NCBI GenBank assembly: GCA_028293765.1
Contig: JAQGOG010000037.1
Span: 26,818 to 90,817 of the forward strand
Direction of reading: 5' to 3'
DNA: 64,000 bases
Source of the DNA: Gammaproteobacteria bacterium
Lineage (GTDB): Bacteria > Pseudomonadota > Gammaproteobacteria > Steroidobacterales > Steroidobacteraceae
Below the pieces are notes generated by a model. It saw nothing but the letters and a program-made list of their open reading frames with translations. It did not search any database and was not told the DNA's origin. The position numbers and the translations under genes were made by a program. Within the stretch, counting starts at the first letter, position 1; each line of letters opens with the position of its first letter. Below are positions 28,098-37,895 of this stretch, one piece after another.

Positions 28098-28571
28098 ATG
28101 ACCTCTTTCGACCTGAGCCCGCCCACCGAAGCGCAGCGCCGCGAGATCACCGCCGGACTCGATAGCAGCGAGCGTCGCGTCCTGCTGGAGCATGGCACCG
28201 AAGCGGCATTCTGCGGGGTCTTCCTCGACAACAAGAAGGATGGCATCTATACCTGCCGGTTCTGCGGATTGCCGCTGTTCCGCTCGAGCGCAAAGTTCGA
28301 CTCGGGCACCGGCTGGCCGAGCTTTTTCAAGCCGTACGATGACGCCCATATCAAGCGCATCCGCGACATCAGCTATGGAATGGTCCGTGTGGAAGAGGTA
28401 TGCGCGCGCTGTGGCAGCCACCTTGGGCACGTTTTCCCTGACGGCCCCGCCCCGACCGGAGAGCGGCACTGTCTGAATTCCGTCTCGCTCTCCTTCACCG
28501 ACGAGGGCGCGGCGCTACCCGACGTGCTGAAACGTGGCGCACCGGAAGGCGCGCCCGATTCCGCGCATTGA
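28098..28571 (+). CDS. msrB: Peptide-methionine (R)-S-oxide reductase
   Basis: 157 residues from ATG 28098, with AGGAG 8 nt upstream. MsrB reduces the R form of methionine sulfoxide in proteins. Zinc ligands Cys53/Cys56 and Cys102/Cys105 are in place, and the catalytic Cys125 sits in RHCLNS. The substrate-contact motif GTGWPSF is at 70-76. There is no signal peptide, so it is cytoplasmic. The partner enzyme MsrA is encoded separately at 59260-59775. Its 3' end converges with the MHS transporter gene, with 85 bp between. Confidence 0.97.
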   Translation: MTSFDLSPPTEAQRREITAGLDSSERRVLLEHGTEAAFCGVFLDNKKDGIYTCRFCGLPLFRSSAKFDSGTGWPSFFKPYDDAHIKRIRDISYGMVRVEEVCARCGSHLGHVFPDGPAPTGERHCLNSVSLSFTDEGAALPDVLKRGAPEGAPDSAH

Positions 28572-28656
28572 TGCAGTCGTGTTGGGGTGTGCGCCTCCTG
28601 CCGCTCAAAATTTGAATGTCGTGCGCGTACGCAGATCCTGATCGTGGCGGTACGCG

Positions 28657-30000
28657 TCAGTTGCGGATCTCCATCGGGCGATTCAAGCGCAGTGCCGCCA
28701 GCGTGCACGCTGCACCCGAAAGCAGATAGACGCTCACGTACGCAAGCCCGAAATGCGCGGACAGGCCCAGTGCAACCAGCGGCGCGAAGGCGGCCCCAAT
28801 GAGCCAGGCGAGGTCGGACGTTAGCGCGGCAGCTGTGTAGCGGTACTTCGCTTCGAAGTTGGAATTGACTGCGCCAGCCGCCTGGCCGTAGGAAAGGCCG
28901 AGCAAGGTGAAGCCGAGGAGGATGAAAACGTCCTGTCCGAGCCGGCCGCCGCCCAGCAGTGTCGGCGCGAAGCCGCTGAATACCGCGATGAGAACCGCGA
29001 GGGTGCCGAGTGTGCGGCGTCGGCCGATACGGTCCGCGATTCGTCCCGAAGCGACGATCCCGACGGCAGCGATCCCCGCACCGATCATCTGGACGACCAG
29101 GAACTCGCTGATGGACTGCGTCGAGTAGAGCCTGATCCACGACAACGGGAACACCGTCACGAGGTGGAACAGGGCATAACTCGCCAGCGCGGCAAAGGCA
29201 CCCACTACGAGGTTGCGCCCCTGCGACCGGACCATCTCGACGACATCGGTAGGCTCGAGCTCGCGCTCATCGAGCAGCAGTGCGTATTCGTTTGTGGCCA
29301 CCAACCGCAGGCGCGCGAACAGCGCGACCACGTTGATGGCGAAGGCCACGTAGAACGGATAACGCCAGCCCCAGTCGAGGAAATCCTCCGCTGACAGGCT
29401 GGACCATAGGAACGCGAACAGCCCGCTCGCCACGATGAAGCCTACCGGCGCGCCCAGCTGCCCGAGCATCGCGTACCATCCGCGCCGATTCGGCGGCGCG
29501 TTAAGGGCCAACAGCGATGGGAGTCCGTCCCAGGACCCGCCGAGTGCGACGCCCTGGCCGACGCGGAAAATCGACAGCAGTACGATCGAGGTCATGCCCA
29601 GGCTGGCGTACCCCGGCAGGAAGGCGATGCCTGCCGTCGAGATGCCGAGCAGGAAGAGGGCGGTCGTCAGCTTGGCTTCGCGTCCGAAGCGGCGCTGGAT
29701 GCCCATGAATGCGATCGAGCCGACGGGCCGGGCGATGAACGCGAACGAGAACACGACAAACGCGTACAGTGTTCCCTCGAGGCCTTTCTCGAATGGGAAA
29801 AACACGGCGGGAAATACCAACACCGACGCAATGCCGTAGACGAAGAAATCGAAGTATTCCGAGGCGCGGCCGATGATTACGCCGATGGCGATCTCGCCGG
29901 GCGCTATCTTGGAATGATGGGCGCTCACCCGGCGGGTGTCGCTCTCGAACGCGTGGCGTGCAGATTCCATGGGCTCGTGATCGGTACTGGACATAACCAT
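28657..30000 (-). CDS. MFS transporter of the metabolite:H+ symporter (MHS) family
   Basis: About 447 residues from ATG 30000; ATG 29994 and GTG 30045 are alternatives, none with a strong ribosome site. Twelve membrane spans. The family motif around span 2-3 (RPVGSIAFMGIQRRFGREAK) and GRASEYFDFFVYGIAS at the first span are MHS hallmarks. Relatives import dicarboxylates, shikimate, betaine or aromatic acids; the substrate here is unknown. It is transcribed away from the cyo operon; the 149-bp divergent spacer shows no copy of the repeated element. Confidence 0.9.
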   Translation of the reverse strand: MVMSSTDHEPMESARHAFESDTRRVSAHHSKIAPGEIAIGVIIGRASEYFDFFVYGIASVLVFPAVFFPFEKGLEGTLYAFVVFSFAFIARPVGSIAFMGIQRRFGREAKLTTALFLLGISTAGIAFLPGYASLGMTSIVLLSIFRVGQGVALGGSWDGLPSLLALNAPPNRRGWYAMLGQLGAPVGFIVASGLFAFLWSSLSAEDFLDWGWRYPFYVAFAINVVALFARLRLVATNEYALLLDERELEPTDVVEMVRSQGRNLVVGAFAALASYALFHLVTVFPLSWIRLYSTQSISEFLVVQMIGAGIAAVGIVASGRIADRIGRRRTLGTLAVLIAVFSGFAPTLLGGGRLGQDVFILLGFTLLGLSYGQAAGAVNSNFEAKYRYTAAALTSDLAWLIGAAFAPLVALGLSAHFGLAYVSVYLLSGAACTLAALRLNRPMEIRN

Positions 30001-30149
30001 CGCAGAGGGTCGACTCGTTATGCCGACGATATGCGAGAGTCTCACCTGACCGAGGCTCGTGGCGATAGGACAAAACGTCCAATCCCTGGCAGCCTCGAAT
30101 GGACCTAGATTAGGTTCATCCGAGGTAACGTCGGCCCAAGATTCCGCCC

Positions 30150-31064
30150 ATGCCCTCCCTAAAGAACTTTCGCGGACTGCTGCTGCTTCCGGCTGCGCTG
30201 CTGACGGGCTGCGACCTGGTCCTGCTCAACCCGTCGGGCGCCGTCGCGGCACAGCAGGGGCACCTCATTGTCGTGGCCACGGTGCTGATGCTGTTGATCG
30301 TCGTGCCGGTAATGGGCCTGATCGTATTGTTCGCCTGGCGTTATCGAAATTCAAACAGCCGGGCGACCTATGCGCCGGATTGGGATCACTCCACGCAACT
30401 GGAGCTCCTCATCTGGGCGGCTCCGCTGCTGATCATTATCGCCCTGGGCGCGGTGACCTGGATCAGCACCCATACGCTCGATCCCTACCGGCCGTTGCAG
30501 CGGCTGGATGCCAGGCGGCCCGTTGCCGCGGGCACTCAACCCTTGACCGTAGAAGTCGTGGCGCTCGATTGGAAATGGCTGTTCATTTACCCCGAACAAG
30601 GCATTGCGGTCGTGAACGATCTGGCCGCCCCCGTGGATGTGCCGATCACATTCAAGATCACGGCGTCCTCGGTGATGAATTCATTCTTCATCCCCACACT
30701 GGCGGGCCAGATCTACGCCATGCCGGGCATGCAAACCGAGTTGCACGCGGTCATGAACCATCCGGGCGATTACGACGGCTTCTCGGCGAACTACAGCGGC
30801 GCGGGCTTTTCGGGCATGCGGTTCAAGTTTCACGGCATGAGCGCCGGCGATTTCGCCGGTTGGGTGCAGAAGGCCAAGGCCGACGGCAAGGTGCTCGGCC
30901 GCGCAGACTACCTGCAGCTCCAACAGCCCAGCGAACGCGAGCCGGTGCGCCGCTACGCCACCGTAGCGACGGGCCTGTACGACGCAATCCTCAACCGCTG
31001 CGCGACCGGGAATGAGCTCACACCTGGAATCCGAGACCACCAATGCTCGACCACCCCGAATTGA
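30150..31064 (+). CDS. cyoA: Cytochrome bo-type ubiquinol oxidase subunit II
   Basis: 304 residues. A lipobox LLTGC at residues 18-22 marks a lipoprotein signal, then two membrane spans and a periplasmic cupredoxin domain. The CuA-binding cysteines of cytochrome c oxidases are absent, which identifies a quinol oxidase. The conserved [21 protein letters not shown] and [12 protein letters not shown] segments are CyoA-specific. It is the first gene of a cyoABCD cluster; its stop lies inside the start of cyoB (overlap 31043-31064). Confidence 0.95.
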   Translation: MPSLKNFRGLLLLPAALLTGCDLVLLNPSGAVAAQQGHLIVVATVLMLLIVVPVMGLIVLFAWRYRNSNSRATYAPDWDHSTQLELLIWAAPLLIIIALGAVTWISTHTLDPYRPLQRLDARRPVAAGTQPLTVEVVALDWKWLFIYPEQGIAVVNDLAAPVDVPITFKITASSVMNSFFIPTLAGQIYAMPGMQTELHAVMNHPGDYDGFSANYSGAGFSGMRFKFHGMSAGDFAGWVQKAKADGKVLGRADYLQLQQPSEREPVRRYATVATGLYDAILNRCATGNELTPGIRDHQCSTTPN

Positions 31065-33046
31065 AGCGCCTCGTGTTGGGCCGGCTCACGTGGGATGCGA
31101 TTCCGTTTCACGAGCCGATCCTGCTTTGGACTTTCGTAGCAGTCGCACTCGGCGCGGCGGGCGTAGTCGCCGCAGTGACCTATTACCGCCTCTGGGGCGT
31201 GCTGTGGCGAGACTGGATTACCAGCATCGATCACAAAAAGATCGGCATCATGTACGTCATCCTCGGACTGGTGATGCTGCTGCGGGGCTTCTCGGACGCC
31301 ATCATGATGCGGGCGCAGCAGGCGATCTCGTTCGGCCATTCGATGGGCTATCTGCCGCCGCATCACTACGACCAGATTTTCACGGCGCACGGCGTGATCA
31401 TGATCTTCTTCGTGGCGATGCCCCTGGTCACGGGACTGATGAACTTCATCGTGCCCCTGCAGATCGGCGCTCGCGACGTCGCGTTCCCGTTCCTTAACAA
31501 CTTCAGCTTCTGGATGACCACCTTCGGGGCGGCGTTGGTAATGATGTCGCTGTTCGTCGGCGAGTTCGCGCGCACCGGTTGGCTCGCATATCCGCCGCTG
31601 TCCGGCATCGCGTCCAGTCCGGACGTGGGCGTCGATTATTACATCTGGTCCCTGCAGATCGCTGGCGTGGGCACCCTGTTGTCGGGCATCAATCTCATTG
31701 CGACCATCGTGAAGATGCGTGCTCCGGGGATGACCCTGATGAAGATGCCGGTGTTCACATGGACGGCACTGTGCACGAACGTACTCATAGTGGCCGCCTT
31801 CCCCGTGCTCACAGCCGTGCTCGCGCTCCTCGCGCTGGACCGCTACGTCGGGACGAGCTTCTTCACCAACGACTTCGGCGGCAACCCGATGATGTACGTC
31901 AACCTCATCTGGATCTGGGGCCATCCGGAGGTGTACATCCTCATCCTGCCCGCCTTCGGCGTCTTCTCCGAGGTGGTGGCCACTTTTTCCGGTAAGCGTC
32001 TGTTCGGCTACGCCTCTATGGTGTACGCGACAGTCGTGATCACGATCCTGTCGTATCTCGTCTGGCTGCACCATTTCTTTACCATGGGATCGGGCGCGAG
32101 CGTCAATTCGTTCTTCGGCATCACCACGATGATCATCTCGATTCCGACGGGAGCTAAGATGTTCAACTGGCTCTTTACCATGTATCGCGGCCGCATCCGC
32201 TTCGAGCTCCCGATGATGTGGACCATCGGCTTCATGTTCACCTTCATGATCGGCGGTATGACGGGCGTCCTGCTCGCCGTGCCGCCGGCCGACTTCGCGC
32301 TCCACAACAGTCTGTTCCTCGTCGCGCACTTCCATAACGTCATCATCGGCGGCGTGCTGTTCGGCATGCTGGCGGGCATCACCTACTGGTTCCCCAAGGC
32401 GTTCGGGTACCGCCTCGATCCGTTCTGGGGCAAGTGTTCGTTCTGGTTCTGGATTACCGGGTTCTGGTTCGCCTTCATGCCGCTCTACGTGCTGGGCCTG
32501 ATGGGGGTGACGCGACGCTTGAGTCATTTCGAGGATCCCTCGCTGCAGATCTGGTTTCAGATCGCGGCCTTCGGTGCGGTGCTGATCCTGTTGGGGATCC
32601 TTTCGTTCATCGTGCAACTGGTGGTCAGCTTCCGGCGGCGCGAGTCGCTACGCGATACGACAGGCGATCCGTGGGACGGCCGAACTCTCGAATGGTCGAC
32701 GTCATCGCCGCCGCCGGCCTACAACTTCGCCTTCACGCCACGAATCCACGACACCGACACCTGGGCGGACATGAAGAGGCAACGATATATCCGGCCGCAG
32801 GACGGGTTCAACGCCATCCACATGCCGAAAAACACCGGCGCGGGCTTCGTCCTTGCCGCACTGAGTGCGGTCTGCGCCTTCGCCCTGATCTGGCAGATGT
32901 GGCTGCCGGCAGGCATCGCTTTCGTCGCGCTTCTGTCCGCGATCATCGTGCACACATTCAACTACGATCGCGACTTCCACATACCTGCGGACGAGGTCGT
33001 CCGCGTGGAGAACGCGCGCACACACCTGTTGGCCGCTCATGTCTGA
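31043..33046 (+). CDS. cyoB: Cytochrome bo-type ubiquinol oxidase subunit I
   Basis: 667 residues with about 15 spans. The haem-copper core is complete: [10 protein letters not shown] supplies a CuB His and the cross-linked Tyr, LHHFF the two other CuB His, and AHFHNVI the high-spin haem and neighbouring His. The extra N- and C-terminal spans and the length match CyoB rather than CoxA. It oxidises ubiquinol, reduces oxygen and pumps protons. It overlaps cyoA by 22 bp and cyoC by 8 bp. Confidence 0.97.
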   Translation: MLDHPELKRLVLGRLTWDAIPFHEPILLWTFVAVALGAAGVVAAVTYYRLWGVLWRDWITSIDHKKIGIMYVILGLVMLLRGFSDAIMMRAQQAISFGHSMGYLPPHHYDQIFTAHGVIMIFFVAMPLVTGLMNFIVPLQIGARDVAFPFLNNFSFWMTTFGAALVMMSLFVGEFARTGWLAYPPLSGIASSPDVGVDYYIWSLQIAGVGTLLSGINLIATIVKMRAPGMTLMKMPVFTWTALCTNVLIVAAFPVLTAVLALLALDRYVGTSFFTNDFGGNPMMYVNLIWIWGHPEVYILILPAFGVFSEVVATFSGKRLFGYASMVYATVVITILSYLVWLHHFFTMGSGASVNSFFGITTMIISIPTGAKMFNWLFTMYRGRIRFELPMMWTIGFMFTFMIGGMTGVLLAVPPADFALHNSLFLVAHFHNVIIGGVLFGMLAGITYWFPKAFGYRLDPFWGKCSFWFWITGFWFAFMPLYVLGLMGVTRRLSHFEDPSLQIWFQIAAFGAVLILLGILSFIVQLVVSFRRRESLRDTTGDPWDGRTLEWSTSSPPPAYNFAFTPRIHDTDTWADMKRQRYIRPQDGFNAIHMPKNTGAGFVLAALSAVCAFALIWQMWLPAGIAFVALLSAIIVHTFNYDRDFHIPADEVVRVENARTHLLAAHV

Positions 33047-33680
33047 AGTTACTTCGCCCGTCGCTTCCGTTGCCCCGGTCGCCGTCCGGAGCGCGCGCTT
33101 CTACGTGACCAGCGAGCATCACCCGGAAAACGGGACGCTGCTGGGGTTCTGGCTGTACCTGATGAGCGATTGTCTCGTCTTTGCATGCCTGTTCGCCATG
33201 TATGGCGTGCTGGGTCGAAGCTACGCGGCGGGCCCTTCGGGCGCCGACCTGTTTGAACTGCCGCTGGTCGCAGTCAACACTTCGCTATTGCTGCTGTCAT
33301 CGATTACCTACGGCGTCGCAATGTTGGAGATGCAGCGCAATCGGCTGCTGGCGACCCTGGCTTGGCTCGGCATCACAGGGCTGCTCGGTGCCGGTTTCGT
33401 CGGCGTAGAGCTCCATGAGTTTGCAAATCTGATCCACGCAGGCGCCGGGCCGCAGCGCAGCGCTTTCCTGTCGTCGTTCTTCACTCTGGTCGGTACTCAC
33501 GGCCTGCATGTGAGCGTCGGCGTCGTCTGGCTCGTCACGATGATGGTGCAGTTGACGCAAAAGGGTCTCATCCCTGAAAACCGGCGACGGCTGCTGTGCC
33601 TATCCATGTTCTGGCATTTCCTGGACGTGGTGTGGATCGGTGTTTTCACCTTCGTCTATCTGATGGGAGCCTTGCCATGA
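33039..33680 (+). CDS. cyoC: Cytochrome bo-type ubiquinol oxidase subunit III
   Basis: 213 residues with five predicted membrane spans. Family segments include [21 protein letters not shown] and the ending [20 protein letters not shown]. It is a structural subunit of the quinol oxidase. The start overlaps cyoB, and its stop overlaps cyoD in an ATGA. Confidence 0.95.
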   Translation: MSEVTSPVASVAPVAVRSARFYVTSEHHPENGTLLGFWLYLMSDCLVFACLFAMYGVLGRSYAAGPSGADLFELPLVAVNTSLLLLSSITYGVAMLEMQRNRLLATLAWLGITGLLGAGFVGVELHEFANLIHAGAGPQRSAFLSSFFTLVGTHGLHVSVGVVWLVTMMVQLTQKGLIPENRRRLLCLSMFWHFLDVVWIGVFTFVYLMGALP

Positions 33681-34078
33681 CCCCCCCGTACACCGGGACC
33701 CCAGTCCACACCGGGGGCGATGCTGAGCACGGGCCTGAAGCCGGGGCCGCTCACAGCAGCCTCAAAGGATATGTGACCGGTTTCGTCCTGTCCGTGGTCC
33801 TGACGGCAGTTCCATTCTGGCTCGTCATGAGCAAGGCGTTCGACAAGTCCAGCACCACAGCCGTCGTCATCCTGGGATTCGCCGCCGTGCAGATCGTCGT
33901 CCACATGATTTACTTCCTGCACATGAACACGAAGTCGGAAGGGGGCTGGTCGCTCCTGGCGCTGATCTTCACTGTCATGATCGTTGTGATTGCGCTCAGC
34001 GGCTCTCTTTGGGTGATGTACCACCTCAACCACAACATGATGCCTGCGTCGATGCACGACATGCGCAATATGCCGTGA
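33677..34078 (+). CDS. cyoD: Cytochrome bo-type ubiquinol oxidase subunit IV
   Basis: 133 residues from ATG 33677 (ATGA overlap with cyoC). Three spans follow a His-containing N-terminal tail. LKGYVTGFVLSVVLTAVPFW and QIVVHMIYFLHMN are CyoD signatures. It supports assembly and CuB binding. No cyoE (haem O synthase) follows; SURF1 comes next instead, so haem O or A is made from a gene elsewhere. Confidence 0.95.
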   Translation: MTPPYTGTPVHTGGDAEHGPEAGAAHSSLKGYVTGFVLSVVLTAVPFWLVMSKAFDKSSTTAVVILGFAAVQIVVHMIYFLHMNTKSEGGWSLLALIFTVMIVVIALSGSLWVMYHLNHNMMPASMHDMRNMP

Positions 34079-34929
34079 CTCCGTTAGTCCGAAACGCCGT
34101 CGCAGAAGGGCGCTCATCAGGTTCAGCGCGCGGGGCTCTCGGAGCGGTGGCTCGTGGTCGGCACTCTACGGGCACTGTGCTGGTGGCGGCATTCGGCGCA
34201 TTTCTGCTCTTCGCCGGCTTCGTCGCACTCGGTACCTGGCAGCTGGAGCGCCGCATTTGGAAGCTCGATCTCATCTTCCGGGTCGAGCAGCGTGTGCACG
34301 CACCAGCCGTGATGGCGCCCACAGCGTCTCAATGGGCGCGGTTGACCGCCGCCAACAGTGAATACCGCCACTTACGAGCGATCGGCACCTTCCTCAACGG
34401 CTCTGCGACCCTGGTACAGGCCACGACCGAACTCGGAGCGGGTTTTTGGGTGCTGACGCCGCTTCGGCAGGCGGACGGCAGCGTAATCCTGGTCAATCGC
34501 GGCTTCGTCCCCCTGGCTGGCCGGCCCCCGGAATGGCGCGATCGCGCCGCTCTCGGCGCCGATGAGCCGACGGGCACAGCCACTGTGACTGGGCTCTTAC
34601 GGATGACAGAGCCCGGGGGCGCCTTCCTGCGCCAGAACAATGCGGCCGCGAACCGCTGGTATTCACGAGACGTGCAGGCTATTGCTACGGCGCGCGGACT
34701 CAGCCGCGTTGCGCCTTATTTCATTGACGCGGCCGCCGTACCGGGTGCGGCAAGCGGCTCCCCCCGGACGCCGGACAGTGGCCCTGTGGGCGGCTTGACG
34801 GTGATCGCCTTCCACAACAACCATCTCGTCTACGCGATCACCTGGTATACGCTTGCGCTGATGGTCGCCGGCGGCGCTTGGCTTGCGGTTCGTGAAGAGC
34901 GCCGAGCGCGGCCGTTGAATGGGCCCTGA
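34075..34929 (+). CDS. SURF1-family oxidase assembly protein
   Basis: 284 residues from GTG 34075, overlapping the cyoD stop as GTGA. Two membrane spans, near residues 22-45 and 252-272, flank a periplasmic domain. FAGFVALGTWQLERRIWKLDLI, ILVNRGFVPL and the terminal NNHLVYAITWYTLALM are SURF1 hallmarks. SURF1 assists haem insertion into haem-copper oxidases. The location inside the operon implies dedication to this quinol oxidase. Confidence 0.93.
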   Translation: MTPLVRNAVAEGRSSGSARGALGAVARGRHSTGTVLVAAFGAFLLFAGFVALGTWQLERRIWKLDLIFRVEQRVHAPAVMAPTASQWARLTAANSEYRHLRAIGTFLNGSATLVQATTELGAGFWVLTPLRQADGSVILVNRGFVPLAGRPPEWRDRAALGADEPTGTATVTGLLRMTEPGGAFLRQNNAAANRWYSRDVQAIATARGLSRVAPYFIDAAAVPGAASGSPRTPDSGPVGGLTVIAFHNNHLVYAITWYTLALMVAGGAWLAVREERRARPLNGP

Positions 34930-34959
34930 TCCCGGCCTGCATTGACTCAGGAGACGAGA

Positions 34960-36321
34960 GTGGCGCGCAATACTGAATACGCCGCCACGCTGGGCTTGCC
35001 GGCGGGCGGCGTGCGTGAGACGGAGCCCGGTGTCGCGATCTTCGACGACTCAACCGGCCTCGAGAATATGCGGCAGCTGATCCAGCTGCGCTGGATCGCG
35101 GTCATGGGGCAGATCGTCACCATCGCCGTGGTGCACTTTGGCTTTGACATTCGACTGCCACTGCACGACATGTCGGTCGTGCTGCTCTGCCTCATGGCGT
35201 TCAACGTCGCAAGCCTGCTGCTCTGGCGCGGCCACCACGAAGTCACCAATGGCGTGCTGTTTTTCGCGCTGTTGGTCGACGTCACCACGCTGACCGCGCA
35301 GCTGTACCTGAGCGGCGGCGCCACCAACCCATTCGGCTTTCTCTACCTCCTGCAGGTCATCCTCGGAGCCGTGCTGCTCAGAGCCTGGTCCGTCTGGACG
35401 ATGGTCGCCATCACCAGTGCCTGTTTCACTGGGTTGACGCTGTTCTACCGGCCCCTTGCGCTTCCGCCGGATGGCTATGGCGGACTCCCTGCGCCATACA
35501 TACAGGGCACACTGATCTGCTTCGCGCTCAACGCCGCACTGCTGGTGATTTTCATCGCGCGCATCAACCGAAACCTACGCGCTCGCGATGCGCGCCTGGC
35601 CGATCTGCGCCAACGCGCGGTCGAGGAAGAGCACATCGTCCGCATGGGTCTGCTCGCTTCGGGCGCCGCACACGAGCTCGGTACGCCGCTGTCGACGCTC
35701 TCAGTGATCCTCGGTGACTGGCGGCGCATGCCCACATTCACCGCCGATTCCGAGCTTCTACAGGAGATCGACGAGATGCAGGTTCAGGTGAAGCGCTGCA
35801 AGAGCATCGTCAGCGGCATCCTGCTATCGGCCGGTGAGGCGCGCGGCGAATCACCGGTGGCGACGACCCTCCGCACATTTCTGAACGACCTGGTCGCCGA
35901 GTGGCGCGCCACGCGCCCTGTCATTAAGCTCACCTACGAAAGCCGCTTCGGCGCAGACCTTCCTATCGTCTCCGATTCCGCGCTCAAGCAGATGATCTGC
36001 AATGTGCTAGATAATGCGTTGGAGGCTTCTCCCGACTGGGTCGGCTTCGACGCCACACGCGACGGTGATGTGCTGAGGCTGACCGTCACGGACTCGGGAC
36101 CCGGTTTTGCGCCCGAGATGCTTGCGCAACTGGGCAAACCGTACCAGTCGAGCAAATGGACACCGGGCGCTGGCCTGGGCTTGTTCCTGGTCGCGAACGT
36201 GGCCCGCACGCTTCGAGGTAACGTCACGGCACGCAATCGTGCCGAAGGCGGAGCGATCGTCACGCTGACATTGCCTCTGGCGGCGATCACCTTGGAGGAG
36301 GGCATGACTTATGGAAGCTGA
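34960..36321 (+). CDS. regB: RegB/PrrB-type redox sensor histidine kinase
   Basis: 453 residues from GTG 34960, chosen for CAGGAG 6 nt upstream; a TTG at 34942 is in frame. Six membrane spans (about 45-205) contain the quinone-binding motif GGATNPF at 119-125. The histidine box ASGAAHELGTPLSTL places the phospho-His at 238. The redox-active cysteine of RegB corresponds to Cys280 in VQVKRCKSIVSGIL. The ATPase domain has DNALEAS and GAGLGLFLVANVA. All three RegB hallmarks are present, so it should sense quinone-pool redox state. Its position after the quinol oxidase operon fits control of respiration. Confidence 0.93.
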   Translation: MARNTEYAATLGLPAGGVRETEPGVAIFDDSTGLENMRQLIQLRWIAVMGQIVTIAVVHFGFDIRLPLHDMSVVLLCLMAFNVASLLLWRGHHEVTNGVLFFALLVDVTTLTAQLYLSGGATNPFGFLYLLQVILGAVLLRAWSVWTMVAITSACFTGLTLFYRPLALPPDGYGGLPAPYIQGTLICFALNAALLVIFIARINRNLRARDARLADLRQRAVEEEHIVRMGLLASGAAHELGTPLSTLSVILGDWRRMPTFTADSELLQEIDEMQVQVKRCKSIVSGILLSAGEARGESPVATTLRTFLNDLVAEWRATRPVIKLTYESRFGADLPIVSDSALKQMICNVLDNALEASPDWVGFDATRDGDVLRLTVTDSGPGFAPEMLAQLGKPYQSSKWTPGAGLGLFLVANVARTLRGNVTARNRAEGGAIVTLTLPLAAITLEEGMTYGS

Positions 36322-36847
36322 GCGCCTGCTCCTCATTGTCGAGGATGACGCGGCATTCGCCCGGACGCTCAGCCGCTCGTTCGAACGCCGGGGCTATGCG
36401 GTACTCCTTGCCGCGAGCCTGGAAGAGGTCGTGGCAGTCCTGAAGACGAATAAGCCTGAGTACGCGGTCGTTGACCTCAAACTGGCCAGCGGCACGTCCG
36501 GATTAGCCTGTGTGCAGACACTGCATGCGCTCGACGCAGGCATGCTGATCGTGGTGCTCACCGGGTACGCCAGCATCGCCACGGCCGTCGAGGCGATCAA
36601 ACTCGGCGCTTGTCATTACCTCGCTAAGCCGTCCAACACCGACGACATCGAGGCGGCCTTCGGCCGTGCCGCCGGCGATGCCGACGTCGGCCTCACGGAA
36701 CGCCCCACATCGATCAAGACTCTCGAATGGGAGCGCATCCACGAGACGCTCGCGGCAACCGGCTTCAACATTTCAGAGACAGCCAGGCGGCTGGGAATGC
36801 ATCGTCGGACGCTCGCGCGCAAGCTCGTGAAGCAGCGGGTAAAGTAG
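36311..36847 (+). CDS. regA: RegA/PrrA-type response regulator
   Basis: 178 residues, overlapping regB by 11 bp. The receiver has EDD at 11-13, phospho-acceptor Asp55 in VVDLKLASGTSGL, and the Lys in YLAKPSNTDDIEAAF. A Fis-type helix-turn-helix at the C-terminus (FNISETARRLGMHRRTLARKL) is the conserved RegA DNA-binding unit. It is partner of the adjacent RegB and probably regulates oxidase, cytochrome and other redox genes. Confidence 0.94.
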   Translation: MEAERLLLIVEDDAAFARTLSRSFERRGYAVLLAASLEEVVAVLKTNKPEYAVVDLKLASGTSGLACVQTLHALDAGMLIVVLTGYASIATAVEAIKLGACHYLAKPSNTDDIEAAFGRAAGDADVGLTERPTSIKTLEWERIHETLAATGFNISETARRLGMHRRTLARKLVKQRVK

Positions 36848-36849
36848 AC

Positions 36850-37120
36850 CCGGTTCGCCGGCGGCAACGTGATCGGAATGCGGTAATGCGAGGTCAACGC
36901 GAGAAGCAGTCGGGCGTGCCGCTTCTCCTCAAATCCCGGCAGCGCGATCGCCTCGCGCAGCCGCGGATCGGATTCGAGCTGCACCGCCGCAGTCACGGTA
37001 TTCGAGGTTACGTTCTCGGTGGACACGGCTTCCTGCCAGAACGGCAAGCCCGTGAGTCGCTCACGATCCGCCGCGTTCAATGCGGGCCATTGAATCGCCT
37101 GGTTCGCTACGGACTCGAGC
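36850..37120 (-). pseudogene. Remnant of a ferritin-like diiron protein
   Basis: On the minus strand, a stretch of about 85 residues (LESVANQAIQWPALNAADRE..., PFWQEAVSTENVTSNTV, LREAIALPGFEEKRHARLL) carries the paired E...E and EExRH spacing of a ferritin-like diiron domain. The frame runs straight into antisense of regA, so the second helical pair is missing. No good start exists, and the 5' part overlaps the tail of the AraC gene. It is probably the deleted N-terminal half of a gene cut off when regA came next to it. Confidence 0.6.
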
Positions 37121-37444
37121 CCGAAAGGCACTCGGCGTGCTGCCGGACCAGCGCAGGAATGCCGTCGAGAAGTGGCTGTGGCTGGCAAAGCCGAGATCCA
37201 GCGCCAGCGTCGCCAGATCCACGGATGTGCTCAGCAGGGCGGCTGCGCTCCTCAGCCGCAGGCGTAATGCGTATTGGTAGAAGGAAATTTTTTCCACGCT
37301 TCGGAAGGCAGGCGCGAGAATCGCGGGCGAGACACCGAGCACGCGCGCGACATCGGCGAGCCTGACTCGGGCATTTGTGTTGCGCGCCACATATTCCTTC
37401 GCCTGCGCGACCAACTCGTTCGTATTGCGCGTTCGCACTCGCAT
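37061..37444 (-). CDS. Short AraC-family transcriptional regulator
   Basis: 127 residues from ATG 37444, consisting almost only of the AraC double helix-turn-helix domain (VRLADVARVLGVSPAILAPAFRSV and LATLALDLGFASHSHFSTAFLRWSGSTPSAFR). There is no effector-binding domain, so it is either a natural stand-alone HTH protein or a truncated gene. Its last 12-15 residues overlap the ferritin-like remnant in another frame, suggesting that the stop was acquired at the deletion junction. It follows the marR gene on the same strand by 22 bp. Confidence 0.8.
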   Translation of the reverse strand: MRVRTRNTNELVAQAKEYVARNTNARVRLADVARVLGVSPAILAPAFRSVEKISFYQYALRLRLRSAAALLSTSVDLATLALDLGFASHSHFSTAFLRWSGSTPSAFRARVRSEPGDSMARIERGGS

Positions 37445-37466
37445 GATTGCGCGGGAGGACTTCAGC

Positions 37467-37889
37467 TCAAGGCTTCACGCGAGTCGCCAGATTGAACGCC
37501 GCCGCCGTCAGGCTCCTGGTGTCCGCCAATCCCATCTGCCTTTCAACGTCTCTTTGAACTGCGTTCCAGCGCGGCAATGCGCGCCGCCTCCGAGCCCGAC
37601 CGTGCGCAGTCAGCGCCCAGCGGGATTCACGCCGATCGTCACCAGCGGCTCGGGAAATAAGCCCAGCGTCCTCCATGGCTTTCAAGGTCCGCGACAGCGT
37701 CGTCTGGTCCATCGCCAATGCCTCGACGAGATCGTTGCTCCGCGCTAGCGGTTGCTCCTCAAGTGCCGTCAGAAGCGTGAACTGCGTGATCGTCAGGTGC
37801 AGGTCGCGCAACGCCGCGTCGTATTTCTGTGAGATGACGCGCGCAGCTCGCCGCAGGGTAGCGCAGTAGCAGGGCAGTAGTGCAGCCAT
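37467..37889 (-). CDS. MarR-family transcriptional regulator
   Basis: 140 residues from ATG 37889. The winged helix is typical of MarR: LHLTITQFTLLTALEEQPLARSNDLVEALAMDQTTLSRTLKAMEDAGLISRAAGDDRRESRWALTAHG region, residues 35-100. The C-terminus is Arg-rich. A near-consensus promoter lies so close that the mRNA would begin at or next to the ATG, predicting a leaderless transcript. A TACATGTA palindrome in the promoter spacer is a plausible auto-regulatory site. Confidence 0.88.
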   Translation of the reverse strand: MAALLPCYCATLRRAARVISQKYDAALRDLHLTITQFTLLTALEEQPLARSNDLVEALAMDQTTLSRTLKAMEDAGLISRAAGDDRRESRWALTAHGRARRRRALPRWNAVQRDVERQMGLADTRSLTAAAFNLATRVKP

Positions 37890-37895
37890 GCACGC

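Noticed and set aside
30150..31064. Possible cytochrome c oxidase (CuA) subunit II
   Set aside because: The CuA cysteines are missing and gene order is cyoABCD, so it is a quinol oxidase.
30953..32617. 554-codon minus-strand open frame opposite cyoB
   Set aside because: His/Glu/Arg-rich shadow of a conserved membrane protein; no ribosome site and no recognisable family.
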